Shown in pieces: positions 1 to 12,117 of a stretch of DNA of 64,000 bases (position 1 is its first letter; every line of letters starts with the position of its first letter). The translations under genes and the position numbers were made by a program. Below the pieces are notes generated by a model. It worked only from the letters and a program-made list of their open reading frames with translations, was not told the origin of the DNA and did no database searches. This stretch comes from Lepisosteus oculatus. Its lineage: Eukaryota > Chordata > Actinopteri > Semionotiformes > Lepisosteidae. Location of the stretch: the NCBI RefSeq assembly GCF_040954835.1, contig NC_090716.1, positions 9,316,775-9,380,774 on the forward strand, written 5' to 3'.

Positions 1-799
1 CCTTACACATTTATCTTTGCACAGGTCTGTTTACACTCACCTGTGTAACGATGTTCCAGATCGTCACTACCGTTTTTGGTGGTGTTGTCTGGCTTTCGGA
101 AATTATCACATGATACTGCATTGTCATGTCATATCTTCCTTTTTTATTGTCCACCATTTTGTATTAAGGTTACAGACTCTGACTCTGCCTGAGCCAAAAT
201 GGAGTCTTGCCCTTCCCACTAGGGGGAGCCAGAGGCAGAGTTTAGAGTTAATATCCAGGCTATTGTGCTCATGGCAGTCAGTCACATTTTGCTGTTGCAA
301 ACATTCAGACATTGTCTAGACATTTTGCTTGCTGGGCGGAGTTGGGCGTTGGCTGGGAGGATTTCTTTAGTCAACAATGTCAATACCTGTTGCAACATCT
401 TTTGTAAACAATCCTTGTGACCTTAGTGACACACACTAGAGATAGCACAGGCAAATTCCTTATGGGGTGTTTAAAACTATGTTGTGAAAGAATCAGAATG
501 AATCAGGTGTTCTCCAAGTATAGGTCTAATGGGAGAAATTGCTACTTCTGGTCATACAATTATGTTTGTAAAACGTAATGCAAAATATGGACACTGATAA
601 AGGAGCATGTAATTAAATCAGAAATTAAATGCCAGAAAAAGACAGCTATTACATCCTTATCTTATTATAATTTCTTTACAAAGTCAGGTGTGGTAGATGT
701 GATAATCAACTGCACCTTAAAATACAAACTGTTTAACTCCTTTTAGAGTTCTGTGTTGTGGATGATTATTCTTAAACCCGGGAAAGTAAAATTCGCCAG
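1..799. other. Intron sequence of IRAG1, no exon recognised
   Basis: This is the 5' edge of the window, upstream of the first recognisable IRAG1 exon. There is an acceptor-like pyrimidine-AG near 10-25, but what follows does not read as IRAG1. The short open frames on both strands have no recognisable content. Most likely this is intron. Confidence 0.5.
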
Positions 800-1296
800 C
801 AGCCATATCACCCTGCAACTCACTACTGGCAGCCCACTGAAGCTCAGCAGGTGAGCCTGGTCCTGAGGCCTCCTGGGAAAGCTAAGGCTGCTGCTGGAAG
901 AGGTGTTATCTGTGTCAGCAGGGGGCGCTCACCCTGCCGTCTGTGGGTCCTAATGCGCCAGTAAAGTGACGGGGACACTATACTGTTAAAAAAAGGCGCC
1001 GTCTTTCGAATGAGACATAATACAATCCTGACCCTCTCTGGTCATTGAAAATCCCAGGGCATTTCTCGAAAAGAGTAGGGGTGTTACCCCGGTGTCCTGG
1101 CCAAATTTCCCATTGGCCTTTACCCATCATGGCCTTCTAATAACCCCCATCTATGAATAAGCTCCATCACTCTGTTCTGCTCCACACTGTTAGCTGGTGT
1201 GTGGGCAGTGTACTGGCGCACTCTGGCTGCCGTCGCATCATCCAGGTTGGGGCTACCCCCTGGTGGTGGTGGAGGGGATCCCCATTTCCTGTACAG
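800..1296 (+). repeat. 5S rRNA-derived SINE (SINE3/DeuSINE-like), nearly full length
   Basis: The head at about 833-880 (gaagctcagcaggtgagcct, then cctcctgggaa) resembles the internal promoter of a 5S rRNA gene. It is followed by the body of a common fish SINE: a ggcgccgtctttcgaatgag block, then aagagtaggggtgttacccc and tgtcctggccaaatttccc. The 3' part (ggctgccgtcgcatcatcca, ggtggtggtggagggga) runs to about 1296. The usual tail with a gcgctatataaatg-type end is absent, so the element is 3'-truncated or decayed. Family assignment is from memory of the consensus. Confidence 0.8.
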
Positions 1297-1323
1297 ATGG
1301 CGTTCTGTTCCTCCCTGTGTCAG

Positions 1324-4300
1324 GGCTCAGTGCTCTTGTGGCAGAATTCAGAGCAGCGCGAATCCTACCAGCGCCTCCTAGAGACGGTCGTGGTGCTCCA
1401 TCGTCTAGCAGTGCGCCTCTCCAGCCGTGCCGAAATGGTGGGAGCTGTCCGGCAGGTAATTTGATTCGAGCGGACTAATAAAAAATAAGGAAAAAAGGGA
1501 AAATGTCTACTTAAGAAAACTACTCAACTTACGTCCCCCCCCTCCCCTCCTCCCCTTGGTTCATTCCTTAATACAGTTCTGCTGCACCCATCATCTCATA
1601 AATAATATTCTAAATAATCATTATCAAGATCAATATGAGCAAATTAAGGAGCTGGTTGTCACAGCCTACTGCTGGAGAGTGAATGGGCAGCAAGGTCTAC
1701 AGCTCCACTTCAGGTTGTAACTTGGGGCTGGAACGTTTGTCTGGAGACTCATGACAGGATGGAGCTCTGTTTTATGTTAACTCTAGCTAGCACATGTGAG
1801 ACCATAAAAATCCACCAATTTGTGGAAATGGGTTAGAATGATCAATGTTATGTTCCCTGAGGTTTTATACTGAGCACTACATGTACTGTATAGAGTCTAA
1901 ACTGTATAAATCATGCTACAGTATCTTAATGAGTATTTATTTAACAATGAACACTGAAGCATGACCTGCAGTGATGTTGTTCTCTAAATTGTGCGATAGG
2001 AGAAGCGTATGAATAAAGCTACTGAGGTGATGTTGCAGTATGTGGAAAATTTGAAGAGGACATATGAAAAAGACCACGCAGAGCTAGTTGAATTCAAGAA
2101 ACTGGCCAACCAAAACTCTAATCGTTGTTATGGATCCATTGACACAGGAGGTAAAGATTAACACATTATCGCCAGGTTCAAATCCTTTTTTCCTTTACAA
2201 TAATGTGCCTTTTTTTCAAGCATTGTACAAGCATTCAGTTTCACATATTTTAGTGATTGTTAGACACATTGTGTGTATTTCAGCAAATGTTCGATTGCTC
2301 TGGCTTTCTGTAGATCTGTTTTTCAACACAAGAAAATAGAAGTATTTTTACTAGCCTGCTTTATACATTTTAATAAGTCTTCCAGTCGATGGAGAACATG
2401 AAACTAACAAACACATGACTTGTGGTAAGTACTGCTCAGTATTTTTTTACCTGACATCCTTATTTTTGCCTCGTATTTCAGTGATGGCGGTACAAATGTG
2501 GATCATGACGCACAGTAAAGTGAACAATGTACAGTTCTTCATGATATTTCAAAATGATTTCAGTTTTCTTTTTAAATTCCAGACGATGGTGTCCCACGTG
2601 CGTCAAGATCTATGTCTCTGACCCTCGGAAAGGTACAGTGTGACATCTCTTTCATTCAGCTGTCATCCAACCTGAAGACTGCCCGGGTTCAGGTCATGCA
2701 GCAAAAGCACAACACTCTGGGCGTCTACTGATCCTGAAGATCTAGAAGAGATTTTTGTTTTGAGTCAGCCAAGCCTTTAATGATTAATTTGTTTTTTTAC
2801 ATTTTATCAGGTATTAACTTGTTTTAAACACTGCCATCTGCATGTCTTCAGCCAGAGAACTGTGAAACTGCCTGGGCTTGGGGATATTAAGAATGATCAA
2901 GTAAAAGGGTCTCATCCACCAGCTGATATTTTAAGTGCAATGTTTTTATAATTAGATGCTCTATGGACTTATAGAAAAGAAAGGTATTTTGATAATATAC
3001 TGTAACACTGGAAAAGGCCACTACTTGAGCAACTACTTAAACCTGAGCTTCATTTCTGTTATTGAAGTACTAGAAGCAAATGCAAATTTAATTGTTTGGA
3101 TATTATAGAGTGAAAAAAATGATACGGGGATGAGGCCAAAATGTCTGTTTCTTTGTCTCAGGCTTTGCCAAGAAGGAGAGTCAGTGTGGCTGTGGTTCCA
3201 AAATTCAACCTCTTGAATATTCCTGGCCAGTCCCCTAACTCTGTAGGCCCTGGGTTACCTGTACTGGTATGTAAATCCTTTTCCTGACCACAGAATACTA
3301 TCACTTGTAAAGAGCCTGTTGTTTTTATATGAGCACAACAAATAATCCAGCACTGTATGAATGCTGTATTATTTCACAAATTATAACTTCAAAATATTTT
3401 GACTTTTAAGTACCTTCCTACCTTTAAATATTTTAAAATACCACTATTTCACTGTTTTTCGTTTGACATAGTGCTTAATTAAATACAAATCTATATGTTT
3501 TAATGTTTTCAAAATGTAACCTCTTGAGAAAAATTATCTGACATTTGTAATGTCATAATTTATTTGAAAGAAACACCCTAAATACCTGCCCTACTGTATA
3601 TTGTACACCATGAGGTACGATTTTTTAACCTTTAACTTGGTCAGTCATTCTTAGCACGTAGTTCAGAGATGGTATTTCTTTGTCGTTTCCAGTGTGAGGC
3701 AAACAGTGGAAAATGCAGCACACCCTCAGATCCTGTATCAGCTGCTGGAACTGAGAAGTAAGTAGCAAGCCTTTGTCCTTTCTTTTTTCAAGTAAAGCAT
3801 ATAGCTTAAAAAATCTTTTCCTTGACTCATGTAAAAAATGTTTATTTTTTAGATTAAGGATGGTAAAACCACTCATTCACTCTTAACAAGCACGCTATGT
3901 AGAATTAAAGCAAAATTATTTTTTAAACATGTTTATTTGCTTTGTAAGAATGATTCGAGTCATTATATTGTACAGTGGAGCGATTTTAACATACTATTGA
4001 AACCCTGTTAATGAGAAATCTCCATCTGAAGGGTGAATTATGTAACTATTAATAAATCAGTACTCATGTGGAACATTGCAGTACATTGACCTTTGCTGTG
4101 ATATTCAGGCTGGAATTTGTGAATTTCATTTTAAAAAATTGAGGAGAGTGTACTTTCTGTCTAGCGTGCCCTGGTCAGTGATATTTAGACACACATCAGG
4201 GTCTTTTTATTGTTTAAGTGACCTTCAGGAGGTTCACTGAAAGGGCCAACAAGATTAATTACTTGGGAAAGGTGGTGCTGGTTCTGCTCACGTGCGCTGT

Positions 4301-6757
4301 TGCACTCATGTAATTTTGGAGATAATCTGTGAGGTTATAAATAGCTTTTAAACTGCTACATAAAACTGGCTGTAACTGATTTGTGTGACATTCCTAGATT
4401 TAATCTAAATATTAAGGCTGCAATGGATGACAGTATCCAGACTCCACAAAAAAAGTAAGAGCACATTCTGAATTTCCTTAATCTTGATATTAAAAAGAGT
4501 AGAAACACGCAACATGTAGGTTTTCTTTTAAATTCTCAAGAAACCTTTAGTCATGAGACGCAAGCACTGGAAATGGAAACGACCCTGTTATACCCATTTG
4601 AGTATTCCACAGTTTAAAAGTCTTTACTACCTGATAAAAGCTAATTGCACCACCCACTTACATGTATTAAGAATTAATTGAAAGAGGATTAAGAAAACAT
4701 GAACATTATTGCTCTTTTACAGTTGTGTAACATGCAAAAGGCAAACTTCTATCAGTCACATTAAGTAAAGTGATGCCAGGCCATGATAGTTTTGGGAAAA
4801 AAACAGACAAAGAAATAGCTAAGTAGCTGACAGTTATCTCATTGAATAAATAAGGTCTCCACTTCTTTAGTCAGGCAGTTAGACAGTTAACGTGCACTGG
4901 AGCCAGTTTAAACAAAACAATGAGGTATATAATGTGTTTAGATAGTTTTATTTAGAAAAATAAAAATGAATCAAAATATAAAATCAGAAAAGTGTTTCAT
5001 TTCAGCTATGCCTTTTTTAATAGGGGTAGAACCTGCTGCTCATCTTAACGATTCACATAATACAAGACTGTCAGTCAGGTAGCATGTCTACAGCTTAGAC
5101 TTTGAAAGGTTAGCAGGTGACATTTGGAGGGAAGATGCAATCTTGACATCTTGCCAGTGCTTAGTTATTTTCATTTTTCAAGTAAACTACTATATTTTTT
5201 CACCCTTTCAATGTTTTCTTTTTCCTTTTCTAAACCTACTACAGTGAAAAAGCAAGTAGAGATCCAGAAAACGAGACATCTTCAGCCCCGCCCTCCAGCA
5301 ACCTGGATGAAATTAGATCGGAGATTAAAGCTAAAATAGAGGAGGAGGCCTACAACAAAGGGTGAGGCTTTTCTCCTGGAGCTCCTGAGCAAGATGCACT
5401 GAAAAGGAGGACAATTTAAATATCTATTAAATTGACATTTGTATTTGTCCTCTTTAATAGTCAGCATTTAGCCAAAGTATTTCAGAGAGATAAATGCTTC
5501 CAGTGCATAAGTGTGTTTTTTTATTGCCAGGCATTAATTTACTCCTCAGACATCTGTGATGATCTCTTAATTGTTTGAAAGTTTGTTTTTATTGTTAACA
5601 TGGGTATTCTTTGCTGTATAGAAATATTTCCCGTGTTTATTTCAAAATATATTTTGTAGTATTTTAAATGAATTCTGCGAGTCTACAAATCTGATTTCTG
5701 TCCAGTTCACTTTCTTTTAGAAACACAGTTTTTTTTTCTGGGCTCTGACCTGATGAAAGGGCTGTGTTTCAGGTATGAAGAAGGGCTGAAGCGAAGTAAA
5801 GAGCTGCAGGAGCTGAAAGAAGAGGAGGAGAAAGCAGATGAAAGTCAAGAAGACGCAGAAGAAGCAGAAAAAGAAATGACACTGGAAAAGAAGAGCAGCA
5901 GGTGATGTATCTTGGCTTAACTTTGATTGTTCAAAATGTGGAATAGGGGACTGAAATACCTCTCTTGTTGCTACTTAATTATTTGCTCTCTCAATGAGAT
6001 GAACATCATAATAAAGTAACGCTTAAACCTACATTCAATCCAAGTAGACATACAGTCATGCAATGCCTATCTTTTTTTACTGTAAACTGTTGCATGACAC
6101 TTATAGTAAGAAAATATATAATATTTTTAATTAGGCATAAAAAATATCTGTCCATTGTTTTACTTTTGAGGATTTTGAAACCCTATACTCCTCTTTCAGT
6201 TTCTTTAATTCAAGTCTAAAGAGCTGCACAGCCTTAACAGTTGCAAAATTAGTGGGCAGTGTAAATGGTGGAGATGTTTTATTTTGTCGGCAAAGGAACA
6301 TTGAACCGAATGTGCTTATAAAAGTCAAAATAAGAATTAGGATTTGCATGAGGTTAAATGAAAGGTAAATGTCAATGTGCTTAAAAAGCATTAAAGTGAA
6401 ATAACACAGAGTACGGAGCTTTCAGTCTGCTTTTCCATAAAGATGAAATAGTGTTCAAGACAAAAGCGTTTTCCATGCTGAACTTTCCCCTCTCTCTTGT
6501 TTTCTTGTAGCAGGTTTGAGGAAGCTCTGGGTGTCTTCAACTGGTTGTGTCCAAAGATTTTCAGACAGAATCGTCTGTGTTGGATTATTGCCATAGTTGT
6601 TCTGGTTTTTGCTTTCATCATCAGTGTTTTTACATCTTTTGGTCATTCTTATGAAGAACTGGGAGAAGCATCTTCAGGAAATGGTGGAGGCTCAGGCAAA
6701 AAGCTGAACTTCGGGTGGAATGTGGGCCTTCAGCCCAAAAATCCCACACCTGAATAA
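1324..6757 (+). CDS. IRAG1: IRAG1 (MRVI1), inositol trisphosphate receptor-associated cGMP kinase substrate 1, C-terminal part
   Basis: Nine consecutive coding exons were read: 1324-1455 (or from 1345, same phase), 2000-2150, 2583-2632, 3162-3266, 3693-3757, 4398-4454, 5245-5361, 5773-5901 and 6511-6757 (or from 6514). All junctions are GT-AG and keep one frame to the TAA at 6755-6757. The product has a conserved stretch ([20 protein letters not shown]), a basic motif [14 protein letters not shown], a Glu/Lys-rich coiled-coil segment ([20 protein letters not shown]) and one C-terminal membrane segment ([19 protein letters not shown]) with a short polar tail. This is the family architecture: a tail-anchored ER protein that PKG-I phosphorylates to restrain IP3-receptor calcium release in smooth muscle. 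About 350 residues are visible; mammalian proteins are near 900 aa, so the N-terminal exons lie before position 1. The first exon boundary is the least certain. Confidence 0.93.
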
Positions 6758-7653
6758 CACAGATCAATCCCTCTTCCACTTCAACATGCTCTGTATCCGC
6801 AAAACTGACTTGATATTAAAAGACAATTCTGGGCTCATGGCATGAACAGTAAAAGGATTATCCTCTAAAAACATAGATATCTGACAATAAGTGGTGAATT
6901 GTGAGAAGAAGAAACATTTGGGGAAAGAAGTATTTTGTACATTTTAGTGACGCTCACAGATCTTTTTGATAAAACAATATTGTAGATAACTTAAGGGATC
7001 AATTTCTGCAGGAGAAACGTGGTAAAGTTATTAGTCTCATTCTTTGAAACAAACAGTTTGATAACTTCCTTGATTTGAGTGAATTTGTGTATCATACAGT
7101 AGCTCCTGTTCAGGAAAAACCTGTTGCTTGATTTCAGTCAATGACAACAAAGGGCTGTCTAATCATGTGGGGGTGATTATCACACAAGCTATTTTGGGAC
7201 AGATACTTTGATGGGATTAATGTAATGCTTGCCAGGGAGAAACTAAACTTGCTATCAGCAGTCTTCTCAGGTTAGATAAGGACAAGCAGTGATGTACGGA
7301 AGTATTTAATTTTTTTAAAGAAAAACCTTTGTAATTTTGCTAGATAAAATATTCTATATTAGTATTTAAAGAGAGACTTAGTTTGAAGATGAACTTGTTA
7401 GGTTATTCCAATATAGTTTTAAAAAGTGCAATATTTTTGTAGGAGATGTACACAAACTGTTTTTGATTTTATTTTTTTCACAGCACTGATCCTGTCAGAG
7501 AGATTTTCAGATATGAAAGAGCACTATTTTTGAACCGCATGACAACATTTCTTTTTATTACTGGTATTATTAATGTTGTTATTATTTATCATTGTAAACA
7601 TTTGCACATGTGTGCCTACCTTGTACTGTATAGTGCCACCATACTTGAGTCTT

Positions 7654-7659
7654 AATAAA
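7654..7659 (+). terminator. IRAG1: IRAG1 poly(A) signal
   Basis: An AATAAA in the context gtcttaataaagatgcc closes an AT-rich 3' UTR that starts after the stop codon at 6757. The implied UTR is about 0.9 kb. It is the first canonical hexamer in a good context downstream of the stop. Confidence 0.65.
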
Positions 7660-9841
7660 GATGCCTTAAATCCTCTTTTTGCAAATCGTTCATTTGACAA
7701 AGAGGGTACTGCACTCTGGGCATATTGACAGAGGGAAATTCAAAACCTTTTGCTGTACTGTGCAGCTAAATTTGTGTGTTTGTTTTTTAATATTACTTCT
7801 ATCAAGTATTTACAAAACACGGTAGCCTTTGAATATAAGGCATGTTTTGAATCAAGTGAGTTTAAAAGCTCTGAAAATTACAGAGAACTATAATCTAGTA
7901 AAATGAAGGAAACAAAAAAGTACTTACACCCAAGTCTCCAGGTTAAAAATGATATTTAACTCATAATTCTGGAAAGATAACTAATGGAAGGTAGTTATGG
8001 AGAGGGAATGTATGCTCCCCAAAATAACACAGAACTGTTTATTATCTTTTCTTGTGCAAATACAATTGAAGACCGGTCTTTACACAAACGTTTGTGGGAC
8101 TATAGAACACCCTACTTAGCCAGGTTATTGAAGCAGGTAAACTGGCTTCATTCCAGAAATGACTGGATGAAATCCTCTTCACATCAATAAACTACAAACT
8201 GCTTTATAAGGGTGGTAGGTTCAGTCAAGATGTTGGTTCTAGAAGCAGTGGGGAATGATGTGCCATCCTCTAGCACCTGACCAATTGTCTCCCTTCCTGA
8301 CATCTAAGAACCAAGAAATGCAGGCTTTCTGTTGGTCTATCCAAGACTTCTACGTAAGATGTCAGATCCTTTTATGTGCCTGCATTGGAGGAAGAGAGGA
8401 ATTTCATGTTTTAGATGTTTCAGGTTTTCTGAAACTGTGAAAGGGCAGTGTTTTTATCTAACTTACTGTGTGTCTGTTTTACTGGAACCCACCTACTGTA
8501 TCTAAAGACACCTGCTAGATGTGCCAATTGGCCTTCTCTTATTTGTAACTTTTATAATGTATAATTTTGAATGGCATAACATCCTTGTTCAAAGTTGACG
8601 ATGGAAGTAAGGCATGAATTGCTTTCATTAAGCAGCACCTTGCCAGTAATGTGGAAAAAAACACAATATTTTTTAGTCTTGTACAGAAATATAATCTGAT
8701 ACCACTCCAAAGCGTTTTGCCTGAAGCATGAGTGGGAATAGATATTCACAATCACTTCCTTCATTTGTTATCCATTTTCCCAGATTAAATTTTGAAACCA
8801 TCATTACGATCCTCAAAAACATGAATTTAATTTCTTGTATAACTCCTACCTTGTCTGTGACACAACTTTCCTCTTCACAGTGACTTTCAGTAACAGTTCT
8901 GGAAGGAAAGGCTCTGAAATAACTCTTTGTTTGGTAAGAATTTTCAGAGCCAGTCTCCACTGATTTTTGTGGTGTGGAATGATGAGGTAATTGCAGTTGT
9001 CAACAACATCTTTTGTTTTTTCGTTATAAAGTGGTGGATATTTTCTCTCTTTCAGCGCACCAATTTGTTTTGTTTTATTCAGGAAATCACTAATGAAATC
9101 TGAAACAAGGCCATTTTTCACATTAAAAGGCATGGCATTTGGGATCTTGGACTGTGATTCTGTCACATTTGCACATTTGAACTACAGCATCCTGTACTGA
9201 AAATATTTTCATGTTTTCTCTCCTTTGTTGATCAGTCACAATTCCCAAAGAAAAAGTGTGCTTCATATAGGAACAAAAAAGACATCTCATTAAACATAAA
9301 GCTGTTCTTTAATCTTTAAAGGAAGTATATTCCTATGATCAAAAGAATGTACTGCTATGACACACCATGAAAATTGATACAAATATTGAAAATCCTTAAG
9401 GTCATCGACGAAGTTAGCCCTATAAACGAATGAAGAGAAAGTGCATTTAAAATGGATACCTTTGTTTTTTTGAAGTAATGTCTGAATGACACCCTCAAAT
9501 CAATGAGCTACTAAAGATTGACTGAGCTAGATAAATAAAATGGCTTCCTCTTGTTTGTAAGCTTTCTCATATTATTGTGTTCCAAAGTAAAACTACAAGC
9601 TGACCTGCCTCTCTGATTAACAGTTATTGGTGTCCGAACTGAGGGAAATGTGGGGTCTGAGGTATAATCCATGTCTACAACACTCTGTTGCATTAATTTA
9701 TGTGGCAAGTAAGGATGAACAAGACAAAAAAATGTGCTGGTCAACATATGGTGAAAATTGTGCTAAATAACTCTACTTACAGTACATTGTAGGAGCCACA
9801 TTATTTTAGTATAGAATATTTTCATACAACGTAATTACATA

Positions 9842-9879
9842 ATGTATGTCCTGGAATTAGAAAATTCCAGGATATATGT
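9842..9879. repeat. Short hairpin (inverted repeat)
   Basis: Arms tcctggaatt (9849-9858) and aattccagga (9863-9872) are perfectly complementary around a 4-nt loop, agaa. Outward the pairing continues, with three G-U wobbles, to about 17 bp. No transcript or function can be assigned. Confidence 0.7.
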
Positions 9880-10439
9880 AATAAAATTCCATGAAATCTC
9901 CTGTTTGGCAGGGACACAATGGATTGTCGAGTAGATGTTGTCCTTCTTCAGGATTAGACAGCATCATTTCCTTTGAAGTGCTGATAATGTCACATCCCAG
10001 TGGAAGTGTTTTGCTGTGAGCTATTGCAAAGGGGGATATTGCCCAATGTCTAATGCTGAGTTAAAGAGAACAAGAGAACATATTATACCAAATGGTTTCA
10101 TGGCAGAAGGGAATAGGAAAATATTAGTGTACACAAGGAAGGAATCTAATAAACTTGTCTGCCAGCCAAACTAGGGAGTGTTTAATTGGCAGAAAAGTCT
10201 TCATATAGGCAGAAACCTTTGTGTACATTTTTTTTGCAATTGTAGAAGGAGTCAATTGACTAAGTAAGATCTAAAAAGTAATTGGGGCAGAATAGTCAAT
10301 TCTTTAAAATTGTAATGATTTATAATCGTTTTTTCTTCATAATGTTTTTTTTTTACCGCTTTAGAATTAGGTGTTTTTTTTCTCCCCTGCATTTATTACA
10401 TTTTCTCCGTGTCCAGTTCTTTTTTCACTTTTTTAGTTT

Positions 10440-10600
10440 TTTTTTTTAAATAGAGTGCAGTTGGGTCTGTGTGAGCCCTGCAATGGGCAGGCTTCCCATC
10501 CAGGATGTATCCTGCCTCTCGCTTGTTGCTTTCTGAGATAGGCTCCAGCTCTCCTGCAGCCCTGTACTGAATAAAGAGGTTAGACAATGAATAGATATAT
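10440..10600 (+). repeat. L2-like LINE 3' end fragment
   Basis: The segment carries the familiar fish L2-type 3' end: a gcaatgggcaggcttcccat block, tgcctctcgcttgttgc, gataggctccagctctcctg, then ccctgtactgaataaagagg. A better preserved copy of the same family is at 55190-55510. Confidence 0.7.
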
Positions 10601-10904
10601 AGAGCAGTTGCTGTACATGTAAACTGTTTCACATGAAAAATATTCAAAATAACAAGAGCTTTTAATTTTCTTTTTTCAAAAAACGTTTTTAATCAGTTTC
10701 TTTAGATCCCGGTTCTCTGCATTCTGCATGACATTACATCTCATTCCTCCACACAATTCATTCGTTAACCATTCACATCTCATCTACAGACTGACAACTA
10801 TTTCTGTTCCTTAAACATCATTTATCAGGCCTAGTGTCTTCTTCTTTTTATATATTGCTTATCTCTCATATTACTGTACTCCCCACCACACTGTGTCCCT
10901 CTGC

Positions 10905-11110
10905 ACCAGAAGGTTCACTGAAATGCACAGTAAGGTGACAGGAGACACTGTGCTGTAAGATGTGCTGATTTCTGATAAGATGTTAAACAGAGACCCAGTG
11001 CCATGTGTCATTCGGGTGGGTTCTTCATTGGAGGGTGACGTGGGGTCCTCCTATGAGGCACGTTGTTATCTTTTGGGATGAAGTACCATCCAAATGTAAG
11101 GAAAGAAATA
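10905..11110 (+). repeat. Diverged SINE fragment (same broad family as the 5S-derived SINEs)
   Basis: The sequence keeps the order agtaaggtgacaggagacac, ataagatgttaaacagag, then a cattcgggtgggttcttcat stretch. This parallels the central block of the copy at 800-1296 (agtaaagtgacggggacact, then gaatgagacataata). The similarity is weak and there is no recognisable head or tail. Confidence 0.4.
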
Positions 11111-11904
11111 TAACTTGATTATCCTGCTTCAACCTAAACCCAAACTGCCATAGTATCTTTCTTTTGATGTCTGTACAGTTCCTACAGGTTTATGGGTCAT
11201 ACTTATAAAGAAATTGTAAATAATTATGTTTTAACCCCTTACATGGGAGATTGATTCAATTAAGCAGATTAGAAATCATTTGAAATGAAAGATACACAAG
11301 GACCACAGCTAGACATCTCTGATTTAATTGAACCAACTGGCTGACTAAAGGGATCAGACTTCACACGTTTCACACGTTCACAATGTGATGATTTAATGGT
11401 GACCAAGGAGACTTGGTGGACTGTTGCTCTCCAGGACGAGTGTGGGTCAACCCTCGGCCTATTGAACAGTCTCCATTTGAAAAAAAAATTAAAATGTAGT
11501 CTGAAATCTGTTGATACCTTTGAATATGATCTTTGTAATAATGACAGACGAATCAGACAAGTGAATCAGACATATTTCCAGAGAATGGTCCTGCAGGCAT
11601 CTGAGGAGATGAATCCATATTGATTAGATTCCATTATTCCTTATGCAGTGGAGGATGGAGAGCAGGCTGCTGTTTCCACCTTGCAGGATAAACCATTATT
11701 TTCTTTTTTATTTCCTCATCTTTCCTATTTACTCAGCTATGTGCAGCTGAGTTTATGTTATCCATGCACTCGGTGTCATGAAGGAATGGACCATTCGACT
11801 TGATTCGGAAAATATTAACTGCCAGACAGTCTGGGCATGGTGATTCTATGGGCAACCTTTTCTATGTGTCCATGCTCACTTTTATCAGTGTCTGAACAGT
11901 ATTT

Positions 11905-11940
11905 CACGTGTTCTTCCTGTTTCCTGCTTCCTGTTTCCTA
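11905..11940 (-). promoter_or_regulatory. LYVE1: Candidate LYVE1 promoter element: E-box plus tandem ETS/FOX-like motifs
   Basis: About 180-210 bp upstream of the LYVE1 start codon, positions 11911-11940 read on the minus strand as two adjacent 14-bp units, aggaaacaggaagc and aggaaacaggaaga. Together they carry four GGAA ETS cores, and each unit has a near match to the FOX:ETS composite motif of endothelial enhancers. A palindromic CACGTG E-box sits at 11905-11910. Function is inferred from motif content and position only. Confidence 0.4.
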
Positions 11941-12117
11941 ATCCAACGTCCTTGTCGTCATGTGTGATATGGGTCCTCATTTGTGCAGCACAGAGCCCCC
12001 TGCATAGCCCATCCTGGAGAGGGCTGTGACCCAGTCATGCCACCTCGGGGCTTCACAATGTATCCTATTGCTGAGCACGGTGCATCCTAAGCAGTGCACT
12101 CTTCATGGTGAAGAGCC

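Larger units (their letters stand above)
7680..11900. other. Intergenic interval IRAG1-LYVE1, no gene recognised
   Basis: Apart from the repeats listed separately, no gene is recognised. Three overlapping minus-strand open frames lie at 8552-9166. Two share a frame but are separated by several stops, and none resembles a family I know. A perfect 10-bp inverted repeat lies at 9849-9872. The rest is AT-rich sequence without splice-consistent coding potential. Confidence 0.55.
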
